A stretch of DNA of 36,297 nucleotides, taken from NCBI GenBank assembly GCA_012512455.1, contig JAAZEF010000074.1, positions 1 to 36,297 on the forward strand, written 5' to 3'. This document shows positions 9,879-18,398 of this stretch, one piece after another; within the stretch, counting starts at the first letter, position 1; each line of letters begins with the position of its first letter. This DNA comes from Erysipelothrix sp. Its GTDB lineage: Bacteria; Bacillota_I; Bacilli_A; Erysipelotrichales; Erysipelotrichaceae. The position numbers were made by a program, and so were the translations under genes. The notes below the pieces were generated by a model, which was not told the origin of the DNA, did no database searches, and was given only the letters and a program-made list of their open reading frames with translations.

Positions 9879-10694
9879 ATGATTAATGTTCTAAAGGGAA
9901 TTATCACAGCCTTTGCCTTATTAGTACCTGGAGTCTCTGGTGGTACTATGATGATAGTACTGAATGTTTACGATCAAACTATTGCCGCAATGTCACAATT
10001 AATTAGCGGTAAACTCATTCATAAAAAGATGATGTTTCAATTGGCACTTGGTGGACTAATTGGCATTATTTTCTTTTCTTCAACAATTCAATACTTAATA
10101 ACTTCTTATCCAATGCCCATGTGCTATTTGTTTTTAGGATTAGTCTTAACAGGGATTGGTACCTTTATTTCTAAAATAAATTGGAAGCAGTTTAAGATTA
10201 GTTATCTTTTGTATTTTAGTGTAGGTCTTATTATTGCGGTATTGACTACTTTCTTTAATACAGACCAACTAATTAATGGTCATGTTTCAGGTATTCAATA
10301 TTTAGCGCTTGTGATAGTCTCAGGTGTTGTTATTGCGGTAGCACTTATCTTACCTGGTATTTCAACTTCATTTTTACTTTTATCCTTAGGAATGTATGAT
10401 GATACACTTCAAGCATTCTCAACTTTTGATCTAAGATATATCGTCCCTTTAATTATAGGCATTCTTTTAGGGTTATTATTAACAACTAAACTCTTAGAGT
10501 ATTTATTACAACATCATACAACTCCTACCTATCTAATGATTCTAGGATTTGTTTTAGGGTCAGTTGGAACTATTTTTCCAGGGGTTCCAGTTTCTACACA
10601 ATGGATAAGCTCATTGGTTATGTTTGGTCTTGGTGTGATATTAATGATATTCATTCAATGGTTAGTTGTGAAGTACCCTTCACAAAGTGACTAA
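9879..10694 (+). CDS. DUF368-family membrane protein (PopT-like undecaprenyl-phosphate translocase)
   Basis: GxxxAFALLVPGVSGGTMMIVLNVYD and VIAVALILPGISTSFLLLSLGMYD internal repeat characteristic of DUF368. Confidence 0.85.
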   Translation: MINVLKGIITAFALLVPGVSGGTMMIVLNVYDQTIAAMSQLISGKLIHKKMMFQLALGGLIGIIFFSSTIQYLITSYPMPMCYLFLGLVLTGIGTFISKINWKQFKISYLLYFSVGLIIAVLTTFFNTDQLINGHVSGIQYLALVIVSGVVIAVALILPGISTSFLLLSLGMYDDTLQAFSTFDLRYIVPLIIGILLGLLLTTKLLEYLLQHHTTPTYLMILGFVLGSVGTIFPGVPVSTQWISSLVMFGLGVILMIFIQWLVVKYPSQSD

Positions 10695-10698
10695 AAAT

Positions 10699-10706
10699 GA
10701 TATAAT
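10699..10706 (+). promoter_or_regulatory. Extended -10 promoter for yebC-family gene
   Basis: TGATATAAT about 30 nt upstream of the ATG at 10735. Confidence 0.5.
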
Positions 10707-10734
10707 ACTTTGTGCAAAAGAAAGGATTAGATGT

Positions 10735-11406
10735 ATGGGAAGACATTTTGAAGTAAGACAAGCGTCCATGCAGAAGACGGCAGCTGCGAAATCAAAAATT
10801 TACTCTCGATATGGAAAAGAACTATATTTAGTAGCTAAAGCAGGGATACCAGATCCTGAAATGAATCCAGCTTTAAAAAGAAAAATAGCTGAAGCCAAAT
10901 CAAATCAAGTACCTGCCCACGTCATTGATAATGCGATTAAAAAGGCAATAGGGGGTACAGGAGAAGATTATAAAGAAGCTCGCTATGAAGGGTTTGGACC
11001 AGCAGACTCAACCTTAATAATTGACTGTTTAACAGATAATGCCAATCGTACGATTGCGGACATAAGAGCAGCCTTTAATAAAGCGCATGCTAAGTTAGCC
11101 AGCAGTGGTGCGGTATTATTTATGTATGATCAATTAGGTATCTTTGTATTTCAATTTGACAACGGAGACATATTGTTAGAGAAGATGATGGAAAAAGATG
11201 TTGATGTCATCGATATCGAAAAAGATGGAGAGTACATTGAATTAAGTGTAGATCCAAACCATTTCCACAATGCTCGTGAAGTCCTAGATGAACTCTTAGG
11301 TGAAGAAATAGAATACCTAATGAATGAAGTACGCTGGGTACCACAAACAGAAAGCACTCTAAATGAAGAAGATAAAGCAACCTTTGAAAAACTATTAAGT
11401 CTTTAA
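10735..11406 (+). CDS. YebC/PmpR family protein (YeeN-like)
   Basis: MGRHFEVRQASMQKTAAAKSKIYSRYGKELYLVAKAGIPDPEMNPALKRKIAEAKSNQVP matches YebC family N-terminus; start chosen at MGRH. Confidence 0.9.
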   Translation: MGRHFEVRQASMQKTAAAKSKIYSRYGKELYLVAKAGIPDPEMNPALKRKIAEAKSNQVPAHVIDNAIKKAIGGTGEDYKEARYEGFGPADSTLIIDCLTDNANRTIADIRAAFNKAHAKLASSGAVLFMYDQLGIFVFQFDNGDILLEKMMEKDVDVIDIEKDGEYIELSVDPNHFHNAREVLDELLGEEIEYLMNEVRWVPQTESTLNEEDKATFEKLLSL

Positions 11407-11457
11407 GAAGAAGTAGACGATGTCCAACAGGTCTATCATAATGTATTATTAGAAAAT

Positions 11458-11485
11458 GACTCATATTAAATATGGGTCTTTTTTT
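11458..11485 (+). terminator. Intrinsic terminator
   Basis: gactcatat-taa-atatgggtc stem then ttttttt. Confidence 0.8.
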
Positions 11486-11570
11486 ATATCGTCTTGTAAT
11501 TAATGAATTAGTATGAATTGTTTTATTCACATGTTTATTTTTATTATCAAATCAAATTATCGTTTTTATT

Positions 11571-11591
11571 ACAAACAACAAAAATAAATAA
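11571..11591 (+). promoter_or_regulatory. Candidate DeoR-family operator (shared 21-mer)
   Basis: ACAAACAACAAAAATAAATAA matches 18/21 with ACAAACGACAAACATAAACAA at 17101-17121, the deoR/TIM intergenic region. Confidence 0.5.
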
Positions 11592-11619
11592 TAAATGATA
11601 AAAATGAACAATAATTGTC

Positions 11620-11648
11620 TTGTCAATCAAAATGATTTTTGATACGAT
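11620..11648 (+). promoter_or_regulatory. Sigma-A promoter of glpK operon
   Basis: TTGTCA (11620-11625), 17 nt spacer, TACGAT (11643-11648). Confidence 0.7.
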
Positions 11649-11654
11649 TGAAAC

Positions 11655-11668
11655 AGAAAACGCTTACA
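11655..11668 (+). promoter_or_regulatory. Candidate cre (CcpA-binding) site at glpK transcription start
   Basis: AGAAAACGCTTACA matches TGWAANCGNTNWCA at 13/14 positions; lies just downstream of the -10. Confidence 0.65.
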
Positions 11669-11686
11669 GCGAAGAAAGGAAAAAAT

Positions 11687-13192
11687 ATGGCTTATATTTT
11701 AGTATTAGACCAAGGAACCACAAGTTCAAGAGCAACAGTTTACAATGAAAAAGGTGAAAAAATTGCTTTAGAACAACAAGAATTTGAACAGTATTATCCA
11801 AAACCAGGATGGTGGGAACAAGATCCAATGGATATTGTTAACACAGTTATCACTACTTCCAAAACCGCATTAAAAAAAGCAGGTGTTAAAGCTGAGGATG
11901 TTGACGCGGTAGGAATTACCAATCAACGAGAAACAACAGTAATTTGGGATAAGGAAACAGGTGTTCCTGTCCACAATGCGATTGTTTGGGGATGCCGTAG
12001 AACAGCGGATATTTGTAAAGATTTAATTGCTGATACACGCTCACCTATGGTTAATGAAAAAACGGGCTTAGTTATCGATGCTACTTATTCAGCTTCCAAG
12101 ATTCGTTGGTTGTTTGAAAATGTTGAAGGGCTTAAAGAAAGAGCAGATAAGGGCGAATTACTCTTTGGAACCATCGATACATGGTTAATTTACAACTTGA
12201 CGAACAAAAAAGTACATGCGACAGACTACTCAAATGCCTCAAGAACAATGTTATTCAATGTTAAAAAAGGTGAATGGGACAAAGACTTATTAGAATATGT
12301 TGGAGTACCAGAAGGCATTTTGCCAGTAGTTAAACCTTCAGTCGGATATTTTGGTGACACAGATGCTTCTATCTATGGTGCACCTATTAAGATTACAGGA
12401 GTCGCAGGTGACCAACACGCTGCTCTCTTTGGACAAGCTTGCTTTGATGATGGGGATGCAAAAAATACTTATGGAACATCCAACGTTCCTATGATGTACA
12501 TTGGTAACAATCCAATTCAATCAGATAAAGGTCTATTATCTCTTGCATGGGAAATGGACGATGAAATTTCTTACTGTATGGGTGCTTCAATCCTAACAAC
12601 AGGATCTGCAGTCCAATGGTTAAGAGACAAAGTTCACATTATTAATAATGCGGCAGAATCAGAAGAAATGGCTAAGTCAGTAGAAGATACCATGGGAGTT
12701 TATTTTGTTCCAGCATTTAGTGGTCTTGCGGCACCACATTGGGATATGGATGCTCGAGGCATGATTATTGGTTTAACTGCCGGTGTCACAGATGCTCATA
12801 TCGCAAGAGCTACCTTGGAATCTATCGCTTATCAAACACGTGATTTAATTGATGAAATTGAAAAAGAATCTGGCGTTAAACTTAAAGTTCTTAAGGTTGA
12901 TGGTGGAGCGACTGTAAACAATTATTTACTTCAATTCCAAGCAGATATACTTAACTGTGTAGTTGAAAGACCTACAGATATTGAAACCACGTCATTAGGT
13001 GCAGCCTATATGGCAGGACTTGGTGTTGGTGTTTGGAAGAGTACAGATGAACTCAAAGCTATTTGGAAATGTGACAAACGTTTCACACCACAAATGGATG
13101 AAGAAACAAGAGAAGAACTCTATGCTGGATGGAAACGCGCCGTTGCCTTCAGTAGAGGTTGGTTAGATCCAAATAAAAAACTAGATTATTAA
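11687..13192 (+). CDS. glpK: Glycerol kinase
   Basis: MAYILVLDQGTTSSRATVYNEKGE, GITNQRETTVIWDKETG, GVAGDQHAALFGQAC, YFVPAFSGLAAPHWD: clear GlpK. Confidence 0.97.
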   Translation: MAYILVLDQGTTSSRATVYNEKGEKIALEQQEFEQYYPKPGWWEQDPMDIVNTVITTSKTALKKAGVKAEDVDAVGITNQRETTVIWDKETGVPVHNAIVWGCRRTADICKDLIADTRSPMVNEKTGLVIDATYSASKIRWLFENVEGLKERADKGELLFGTIDTWLIYNLTNKKVHATDYSNASRTMLFNVKKGEWDKDLLEYVGVPEGILPVVKPSVGYFGDTDASIYGAPIKITGVAGDQHAALFGQACFDDGDAKNTYGTSNVPMMYIGNNPIQSDKGLLSLAWEMDDEISYCMGASILTTGSAVQWLRDKVHIINNAAESEEMAKSVEDTMGVYFVPAFSGLAAPHWDMDARGMIIGLTAGVTDAHIARATLESIAYQTRDLIDEIEKESGVKLKVLKVDGGATVNNYLLQFQADILNCVVERPTDIETTSLGAAYMAGLGVGVWKSTDELKAIWKCDKRFTPQMDEETREELYAGWKRAVAFSRGWLDPNKKLDY

Positions 13193-13215
13193 AGAGTAAA
13201 GAAAAGGAGTACATG

Positions 13216-14664
13216 ATGAATCAATTTGATGTAATAGTTATCGGTGGCGGTATCGTAGGAACTAACGTGTTACGTGTTCTTTCACAATACCAATTGAAGT
13301 CACTGTTGTTAGAAAAAAACCGAGATATTGGATCTGGTGTAACCAAAGGAAATGGTGGGGTGGTACACTCAGGATACGATGCAAGCCATGGCACATTAAA
13401 GGCTAAACTCAACCCAATTGGTGCAGCTATGTACTCCCAACTTGCTAAAGATTTGGATTTTCCATATGAAAATAAAGGTACTTTAACGGTCGGTTTCAAT
13501 GATGAAGAAGCCAAAACCTTAGAGAAACTATTAGCCAACGGGCAAGCTAACAATGTCCCTGGATTAAGACTTGTCTGTCAACAAGAATTAAGAGAAATTG
13601 AACCCAACGTTAATCCAGAAGCGACGATTGCACTCTATGCACCCTCAGCAGGAATCACAGATCCTTATGAAGTGGCCTATGCGTGTGCTGAAAATGCGAT
13701 TGCTAATGGAGCACAAGTGAAAGTCAATACACCAGTGGTCGATATTATTAAGAAAAATGATATCTACCAAGTCGTAACTAAAGATGAGATTTATGAAGCA
13801 CGATTTGTAATAAACTGTGCAGGTGTTTATGGTGACCATGTTGCTAAAATGGCAGGAAGTCATGACTATGAAATTATTGAACGTCATGGTACTTTGGCTA
13901 TTATTGAAAAAGCTGTTGGTTTTGAGCTTAATGCGACATTGTTTCCAGTCCCTGGTCAAGCAACTAAAGGGATGGCGGCCATACCAGCTTGTGCAGGTAA
14001 TATTATCTTAGGTTCAACAGCAACAGTCATGCAAGATAAAGAGGCGACAAGATTTACTAAAGATGAAGCAACAGAATTATTTGAATCTGCTTCACGTTTA
14101 GTTCCAGGATTAAAAAGAGAAAACATCATTCGTATCTTTACGGGATTACGTCCAGTAGAAGTTCATTCGAATAACGATTTTGTGATCGAAGAAGATAAAA
14201 ATCATGAAGGTTTATATCATGCGATTGGTATTCAATCACCAGGTATTGCGGCAGCACCAGCGATTGCTGAATATGTCGTTGAATTAATCAAAGAAAAGCA
14301 TTCCTTAGTGAAAAAAGAAGACTATAATCCAAAACGAAAAGGCATTGTCGATTTTTCTGAACTATCTGTTGAAGATAAACAAAAGTTAGTCAAAGAAAAT
14401 CCAGCCTATGGTAATGTAATTTGCCGCTGTGAAATTGTCACAGAAGGCGAAATTGTAGATGCCATCCATCGACCTATCGGTGCGACCACAATTGATGGGA
14501 TTAAGCGTCGTACACGTGCAGGTATGGGAAGATGTCAAGGAGGCTTTTGTCAACCAAAAATCATGGAGATACTACATCGTGAATTAGGTGTAGATTATCA
14601 AGAGATTCTGTTGGAAGAAACAGGAAGTAATGTATTGTGGGAGGATAAAAAAGATGTTAGATAG
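13216..14664 (+). CDS. Glycerol-3-phosphate dehydrogenase GlpA-like FAD oxidoreductase with C-terminal BFD-like [2Fe-2S] domain
   Basis: DVIVIGGGIVGTNVLR FAD motif; KGNGGVVHSGYD; C-terminal CRCEIV...MGRCQGGFC. Confidence 0.88.
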   Translation: MNQFDVIVIGGGIVGTNVLRVLSQYQLKSLLLEKNRDIGSGVTKGNGGVVHSGYDASHGTLKAKLNPIGAAMYSQLAKDLDFPYENKGTLTVGFNDEEAKTLEKLLANGQANNVPGLRLVCQQELREIEPNVNPEATIALYAPSAGITDPYEVAYACAENAIANGAQVKVNTPVVDIIKKNDIYQVVTKDEIYEARFVINCAGVYGDHVAKMAGSHDYEIIERHGTLAIIEKAVGFELNATLFPVPGQATKGMAAIPACAGNIILGSTATVMQDKEATRFTKDEATELFESASRLVPGLKRENIIRIFTGLRPVEVHSNNDFVIEEDKNHEGLYHAIGIQSPGIAAAPAIAEYVVELIKEKHSLVKKEDYNPKRKGIVDFSELSVEDKQKLVKENPAYGNVICRCEIVTEGEIVDAIHRPIGATTIDGIKRRTRAGMGRCQGGFCQPKIMEILHRELGVDYQEILLEETGSNVLWEDKKDVR

Positions 14665-15916
14665 TTTAATCATAGGTGGAGGACCAGCAGGACTTGCGGC
14701 AGCACAAGAAATGCTAGAACAAGGACTTACTAATATCTTAGTCGTCGAAAGAGATATGGAATTGGGAGGAATCTTAAATCAATGTATTCATAATGGTTTT
14801 GGACTACATACCTTTAGAGAGGAATTAACTGGTCCTGAATATGCTCAACGTTACATTGACAAGATAAATGAATTAAAAGTTCCATATCAACTCAATTCAA
14901 TGGTTCTTGAAATTGAAGCAGAAGGACCAATTAAGAAAGTCCATGTTGTTTCCAAAGAATACGGCTATCAGATTCTAGAAACTAAAACAGTAGTTTTAGC
15001 GATGGGATCACGTGAAAGAACACGCTTTATGATTCAAATACCAGGAACACGTCCTGCAGGAATTTATATGGCAGGAACTGCTCAACGTTTAGTGAACATT
15101 GAAGGTCATCCTGTCGGTAAAGAAGTTGTGATCTTAGGTTCAGGCGATATTGGTTTAATTATGGCCCGTCGTATGACTCTAGATGGTGCAAATGTAAAGA
15201 TGGTTTTAGAACTTGAGCCACATTCTAATGGACTTAATCGTAATATTGTTCAATGTTTAGATGACTATGATATCCCTCTTAAGCTATCTCATACCGTAGT
15301 AAATATTCATGGTAAAGATCGCTTAGAAGGAGTCAGTATTGCTCAGGTTGATAAGAACAGACGACCTATTGAGGGCACTATTGAATATGTACCTTGTGAC
15401 ACCTTATTACTATCTGTTGGATTGATTCCTGAGAATGAATTAAGTACCACCGCAAATGTGAAACTAGACAGAAAAACACGTGGACCACTTGTCAATGATA
15501 TGATGGAAACCAATGTGGAAGGTGTTTTCGCAGCAGGTAATGTTGTCCATATTCATGATTTAGTTGATAATGTGTCATCAGAAGCGGTCAAAGCCGCAAC
15601 TAATGTTGTGAAGTACTTAAATCAAAGCAAACAAGAATATAAAGAAATACCAATTGTGGCAGGAGACTTTGTGTCATATACTGTTCCTCAAACGTATTAT
15701 GTTAATCCAGATAACACTGAAAACTTAGAAATTATGTTTAGAGTCACCAAGATGGACAAGAACGTTAAAATTATTGTCAAAGATGAAAAAGACCAAGTTC
15801 TACGTGAACTCAGAAGAGCTGTAATTGCGCCAGGTGAAATGGAAAAAATAAAACTAACTCGTAAGTTAGTCAATGATGTTCAAGGCCAATTATCCATCAG
15901 TATAGGAGAGATATAA
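14654..15916 (+). CDS. NAD(P)/FAD-dependent oxidoreductase, partner of GlpA-like protein
   Basis: LIIGGGPAGLAAAQEML, VVLAMGSRERTR, VILGSGDIGLIMARRM, GVFAAGNVVHIHDLVD; start at MLDS. Confidence 0.88.
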   Translation: MLDSLIIGGGPAGLAAAQEMLEQGLTNILVVERDMELGGILNQCIHNGFGLHTFREELTGPEYAQRYIDKINELKVPYQLNSMVLEIEAEGPIKKVHVVSKEYGYQILETKTVVLAMGSRERTRFMIQIPGTRPAGIYMAGTAQRLVNIEGHPVGKEVVILGSGDIGLIMARRMTLDGANVKMVLELEPHSNGLNRNIVQCLDDYDIPLKLSHTVVNIHGKDRLEGVSIAQVDKNRRPIEGTIEYVPCDTLLLSVGLIPENELSTTANVKLDRKTRGPLVNDMMETNVEGVFAAGNVVHIHDLVDNVSSEAVKAATNVVKYLNQSKQEYKEIPIVAGDFVSYTVPQTYYVNPDNTENLEIMFRVTKMDKNVKIIVKDEKDQVLRELRRAVIAPGEMEKIKLTRKLVNDVQGQLSISIGEI

Positions 15917-16281
15917 TGGAACAAGAAATGATTTGTATCGTCTGTCCACAAGGATGTCGTTTAAAAATAGATAGAGACGAAAATAATGAAATTATTGTCT
16001 CTAATCATAATTGTGCTCGTGGGCCAATTTATGCTAAAAAAGAATTAACAGACCCTAAAAGAACTCTAACTACAACGGTTAAAGTGAATAATGGACTCCA
16101 TAGACGATTACCAGTGAAATCAAAAGATGAAATCCCGAAAGATTCAAACTTTGCGATTATGGAAATCTTACAAGACGTTGAAGTCAGTGCACCTATCTTA
16201 GAAGGTGATGTCATTATCAGTAATGTTTTAGACTTAGGGATCGACATTATTGCTACAAGAGCTTTAGATAAGAGGAGTTAA
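15916..16281 (+). CDS. DUF1667-family protein, candidate Fe-S subunit
   Basis: CIVCPQGCRLKI...HNCARGPIYAKKELTDPKRTLTTTVKV; follows two FAD oxidoreductases. Confidence 0.85.
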   Translation: MEQEMICIVCPQGCRLKIDRDENNEIIVSNHNCARGPIYAKKELTDPKRTLTTTVKVNNGLHRRLPVKSKDEIPKDSNFAIMEILQDVEVSAPILEGDVIISNVLDLGIDIIATRALDKRS

Positions 16282-17061
16282 TTACTCTTCTTTTGCTTTA
16301 ACAACAGTCATATGAACACCGTTGTCACGATATAAACTCACCAAGTCTTGATTTTTTTGATTATCAGTTATAATTAAATCAATCTCTTGGATATGGGCAA
16401 AAGTACCTGTTGAGTTTTTACCAAGTTTGGTTGAATCTATTAAACCAATCACTTGTTTAGCTCTTGTTTTCATCAGTTTCTTAAGTTCAACTTCATAAAA
16501 GTTAAAGTCAGTAATACCTGAAGATAAATCAAAACCATGGCCTGAGAAAAACGCAATATCGACATTAATATTATTTAACATGTCTTGGGCCAATAAACCT
16601 TCTATGGAACCTGATTTTTTGGTCGCAATACCGCCGATTAAAATGACGGTAACTTCTGGCATTTCTTTAAGAGCTAAGAGGGTATAGATACCATTAGTGA
16701 CAACAGTTAGTCTCTGAAATTGTCCCAAGTGTTGAGCCAAAGTTAAACAAGTGGTTGAGGCATCCAATATGATAGCCATGCCATCTTTAATATAACTTAG
16801 AGCTTCTGATACAATGCCTTCTTTAAGTCCTGTACTTTCTTGTTCGCGAATATGAAAATTAGTATAGCTAAATGCTTTATTTTCTATTTGAATAGCACCA
16901 CCATAGATTTTCTTTAACAATTTTTTATCATGTAAATAAGTTAAGTCGTTTCGAACTGTGGCCGCAGAAACTTTAAGTTCATCAATGAGATCGTTGGTTT
17001 GAACACTGCCTTTTCTATCCAGTTGTTCAAGGATATATTCATGACGATGATTAGCTAACAT
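16282..17061 (-). CDS. DeoR/GlpR-family transcriptional regulator
   Basis: N-terminal HTH (RHEYILEQLDRKGSVQTNDLIDELKVSAATVRNDLTYLHDKKLLKKIYGGAI), DeoRC sensor; start at MLANHRH. Confidence 0.92.
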   Translation of the reverse strand: MLANHRHEYILEQLDRKGSVQTNDLIDELKVSAATVRNDLTYLHDKKLLKKIYGGAIQIENKAFSYTNFHIREQESTGLKEGIVSEALSYIKDGMAIILDASTTCLTLAQHLGQFQRLTVVTNGIYTLLALKEMPEVTVILIGGIATKKSGSIEGLLAQDMLNNINVDIAFFSGHGFDLSSGITDFNFYEVELKKLMKTRAKQVIGLIDSTKLGKNSTGTFAHIQEIDLIITDNQKNQDLVSLYRDNGVHMTVVKAKEE

Positions 17062-17082
17062 GTGTATCAACTCCTTTAGAAT

Positions 17083-17111
17083 ATTATACTTGAAACAACA
17101 ACAAACGACAA
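17083..17111 (-). promoter_or_regulatory. Promoter of deoR-family gene
   Basis: Minus strand TTGTCG (17111-17106), 17 nt spacer, TATAAT (17088-17083); -35 lies inside the candidate operator 17101-17121. Confidence 0.6.
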
Positions 17112-17121
17112 ACATAAACAA
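17101..17121 (+). promoter_or_regulatory. Candidate DeoR-family operator (shared 21-mer)
   Basis: ACAAACGACAAACATAAACAA, 18/21 identical to the glpK upstream copy at 11571-11591. Confidence 0.5.
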
Positions 17122-17147
17122 AATGAATAAAAATCAATACATCAATG

Positions 17148-17176
17148 TTGATGTTTTAGTGAAATTAGTTTAACAT
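17148..17176 (+). promoter_or_regulatory. Promoter of TIM-dhaMKL-rpiB operon with palindrome over -35
   Basis: TTGATG (17148-17153), 17 nt spacer, TAACAT (17171-17176); ACATCAA-TG-TTGATGT palindrome at 17139-17154. Confidence 0.55.
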
Positions 17177-17196
17177 TTAGATTAAGAGGTGAATGT

Positions 17197-17970
17197 GTGC
17201 GTAAAAAAATAGTGGGTTCGAGTTGGAAGATGCATATTAATTCATTTGATGATGCTTCTTCATTAGCTCAAGGTATTGCCAGTAGGGTAGGACAACAAGA
17301 CGATATTGATTTATTTATCTTACCGTCATATCCTTTAATTCCAATGGTTAAGGCAATGTTTAATGGCACTGTGATTAAATATGGAGCACAAAATGTTGCT
17401 GTAGCGAAACAAGGTGCTCATACAGGTGAAGTACCCATAAATCTTTTGAAGGAACTTGGTTGTACATATGTAGAATTAAACCATGCTGAAAGACGTGCAA
17501 ATTATAATGAGAGCGACGAAATGACTGCCATTAAAGTTGGTCTTTGTGAAGAGTATGGACTAAAGCCTATCGTATGCATTGGTGAGACCGGTGAAGATAT
17601 AAAACTTAATAGATCATATCTTACATTAAGAACGCAAGTAATGTGGGCTTTATCGAATGCTTCAGAAGCATTTAGAAAAGAAATAATTCTTGCTTATGAA
17701 CCAGTGTGGGCAATTGGACAACAAGAAAGTGCCGACAAGACATATATTGAAAAAACACATCGAATGTTACGTGATATCGTAGCCTTAGATTTTGGTGAAG
17801 AACTTGCGAATCAAATTAGAATCATTTATGGCGGTTCAGTGAGTCCACAGACTGCTATGGAACTAAGTGATGTCAAAGATGTCGATGGCCTTTTTGTGGG
17901 ACGTTTTGGTCTACAACCTGAGAATTTTGAGAAAATTGTAAACAACTTTAAAGGAGAATCGAATGATTAG
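17197..17970 (+). CDS. Triosephosphate-isomerase-like protein (divergent; possible tetrulose-phosphate isomerase), GTG start
   Basis: KIVGSSWKMH, ELNHAERRANYNE, AYEPVWAIG, RIIYGGSV: TIM barrel with Lys/His/Glu catalytic residues but altered loops; RBS aagaggtg. Confidence 0.88.
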   Translation: MRKKIVGSSWKMHINSFDDASSLAQGIASRVGQQDDIDLFILPSYPLIPMVKAMFNGTVIKYGAQNVAVAKQGAHTGEVPINLLKELGCTYVELNHAERRANYNESDEMTAIKVGLCEEYGLKPIVCIGETGEDIKLNRSYLTLRTQVMWALSNASEAFRKEIILAYEPVWAIGQQESADKTYIEKTHRMLRDIVALDFGEELANQIRIIYGGSVSPQTAMELSDVKDVDGLFVGRFGLQPENFEKIVNNFKGESND

Positions 17971-18373
17971 TGCTATTTTAGTATCTCATAGTCCAAAAAT
18001 AACAGATGGACTTAAAGAGATGATTGAAGAGATGACAGGACGTCATGAAGGTATTAAGATATTATCAGTTGGTGGTACAGAAGATGGCCGTATTGGAACA
18101 GATCCAGTTAAGATTTTAGAAGTGATACAAGAAGAATCTACATCAGACTACATTTATCTTTATGGTGATTTAGGTAGCGGTATTCTTAGTATCGAAACAG
18201 CATTGGACTTAATTGAAGATGAGACTTTAAGAGAGAAAACTCATTATATTAGTGGTCCACTGGTTGAAGGTGCATTTGCGGGAATTATACAATGCCTAGT
18301 AGATCCGACACCAGAAGCTGTAAAAAGAGAGGTCTTAAGTAGCATTCATTTAATGCTAGAAGAAAATGATTAA
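17963..18373 (+). CDS. dhaM: DhaM-like PTS EIIA phosphotransferase subunit
   Basis: ILVSHSPKITDGLKEMI, YLYGDLGSGILSIETAL; position between TIM-like gene and dhaK. Confidence 0.85.
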   Translation: MISAILVSHSPKITDGLKEMIEEMTGRHEGIKILSVGGTEDGRIGTDPVKILEVIQEESTSDYIYLYGDLGSGILSIETALDLIEDETLREKTHYISGPLVEGAFAGIIQCLVDPTPEAVKREVLSSIHLMLEEND

Positions 18374-18398
18374 TCAATCATAGATAAAGGAGGAAAAT

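Noticed and set aside
11151-11530. Antisense ORFs (68 and 107 aa) over the yebC-family 3' end
   Set aside because: Low-complexity shadow ORFs, one spanning the terminator; no supporting signals.
13221-13959. Antisense ORFs (110 and 104 aa) inside the GlpA-like gene
   Set aside because: Shadow ORFs opposite a strongly conserved coding region; no RBS or recognisable domain.
14630-14664. Possible frameshift joining the two FAD oxidoreductase ORFs
   Set aside because: The second ORF has its own start (MLDSLIIGGGPAG at 14654) and RBS-like gaggataaaaa; short overlap is normal operon coupling.
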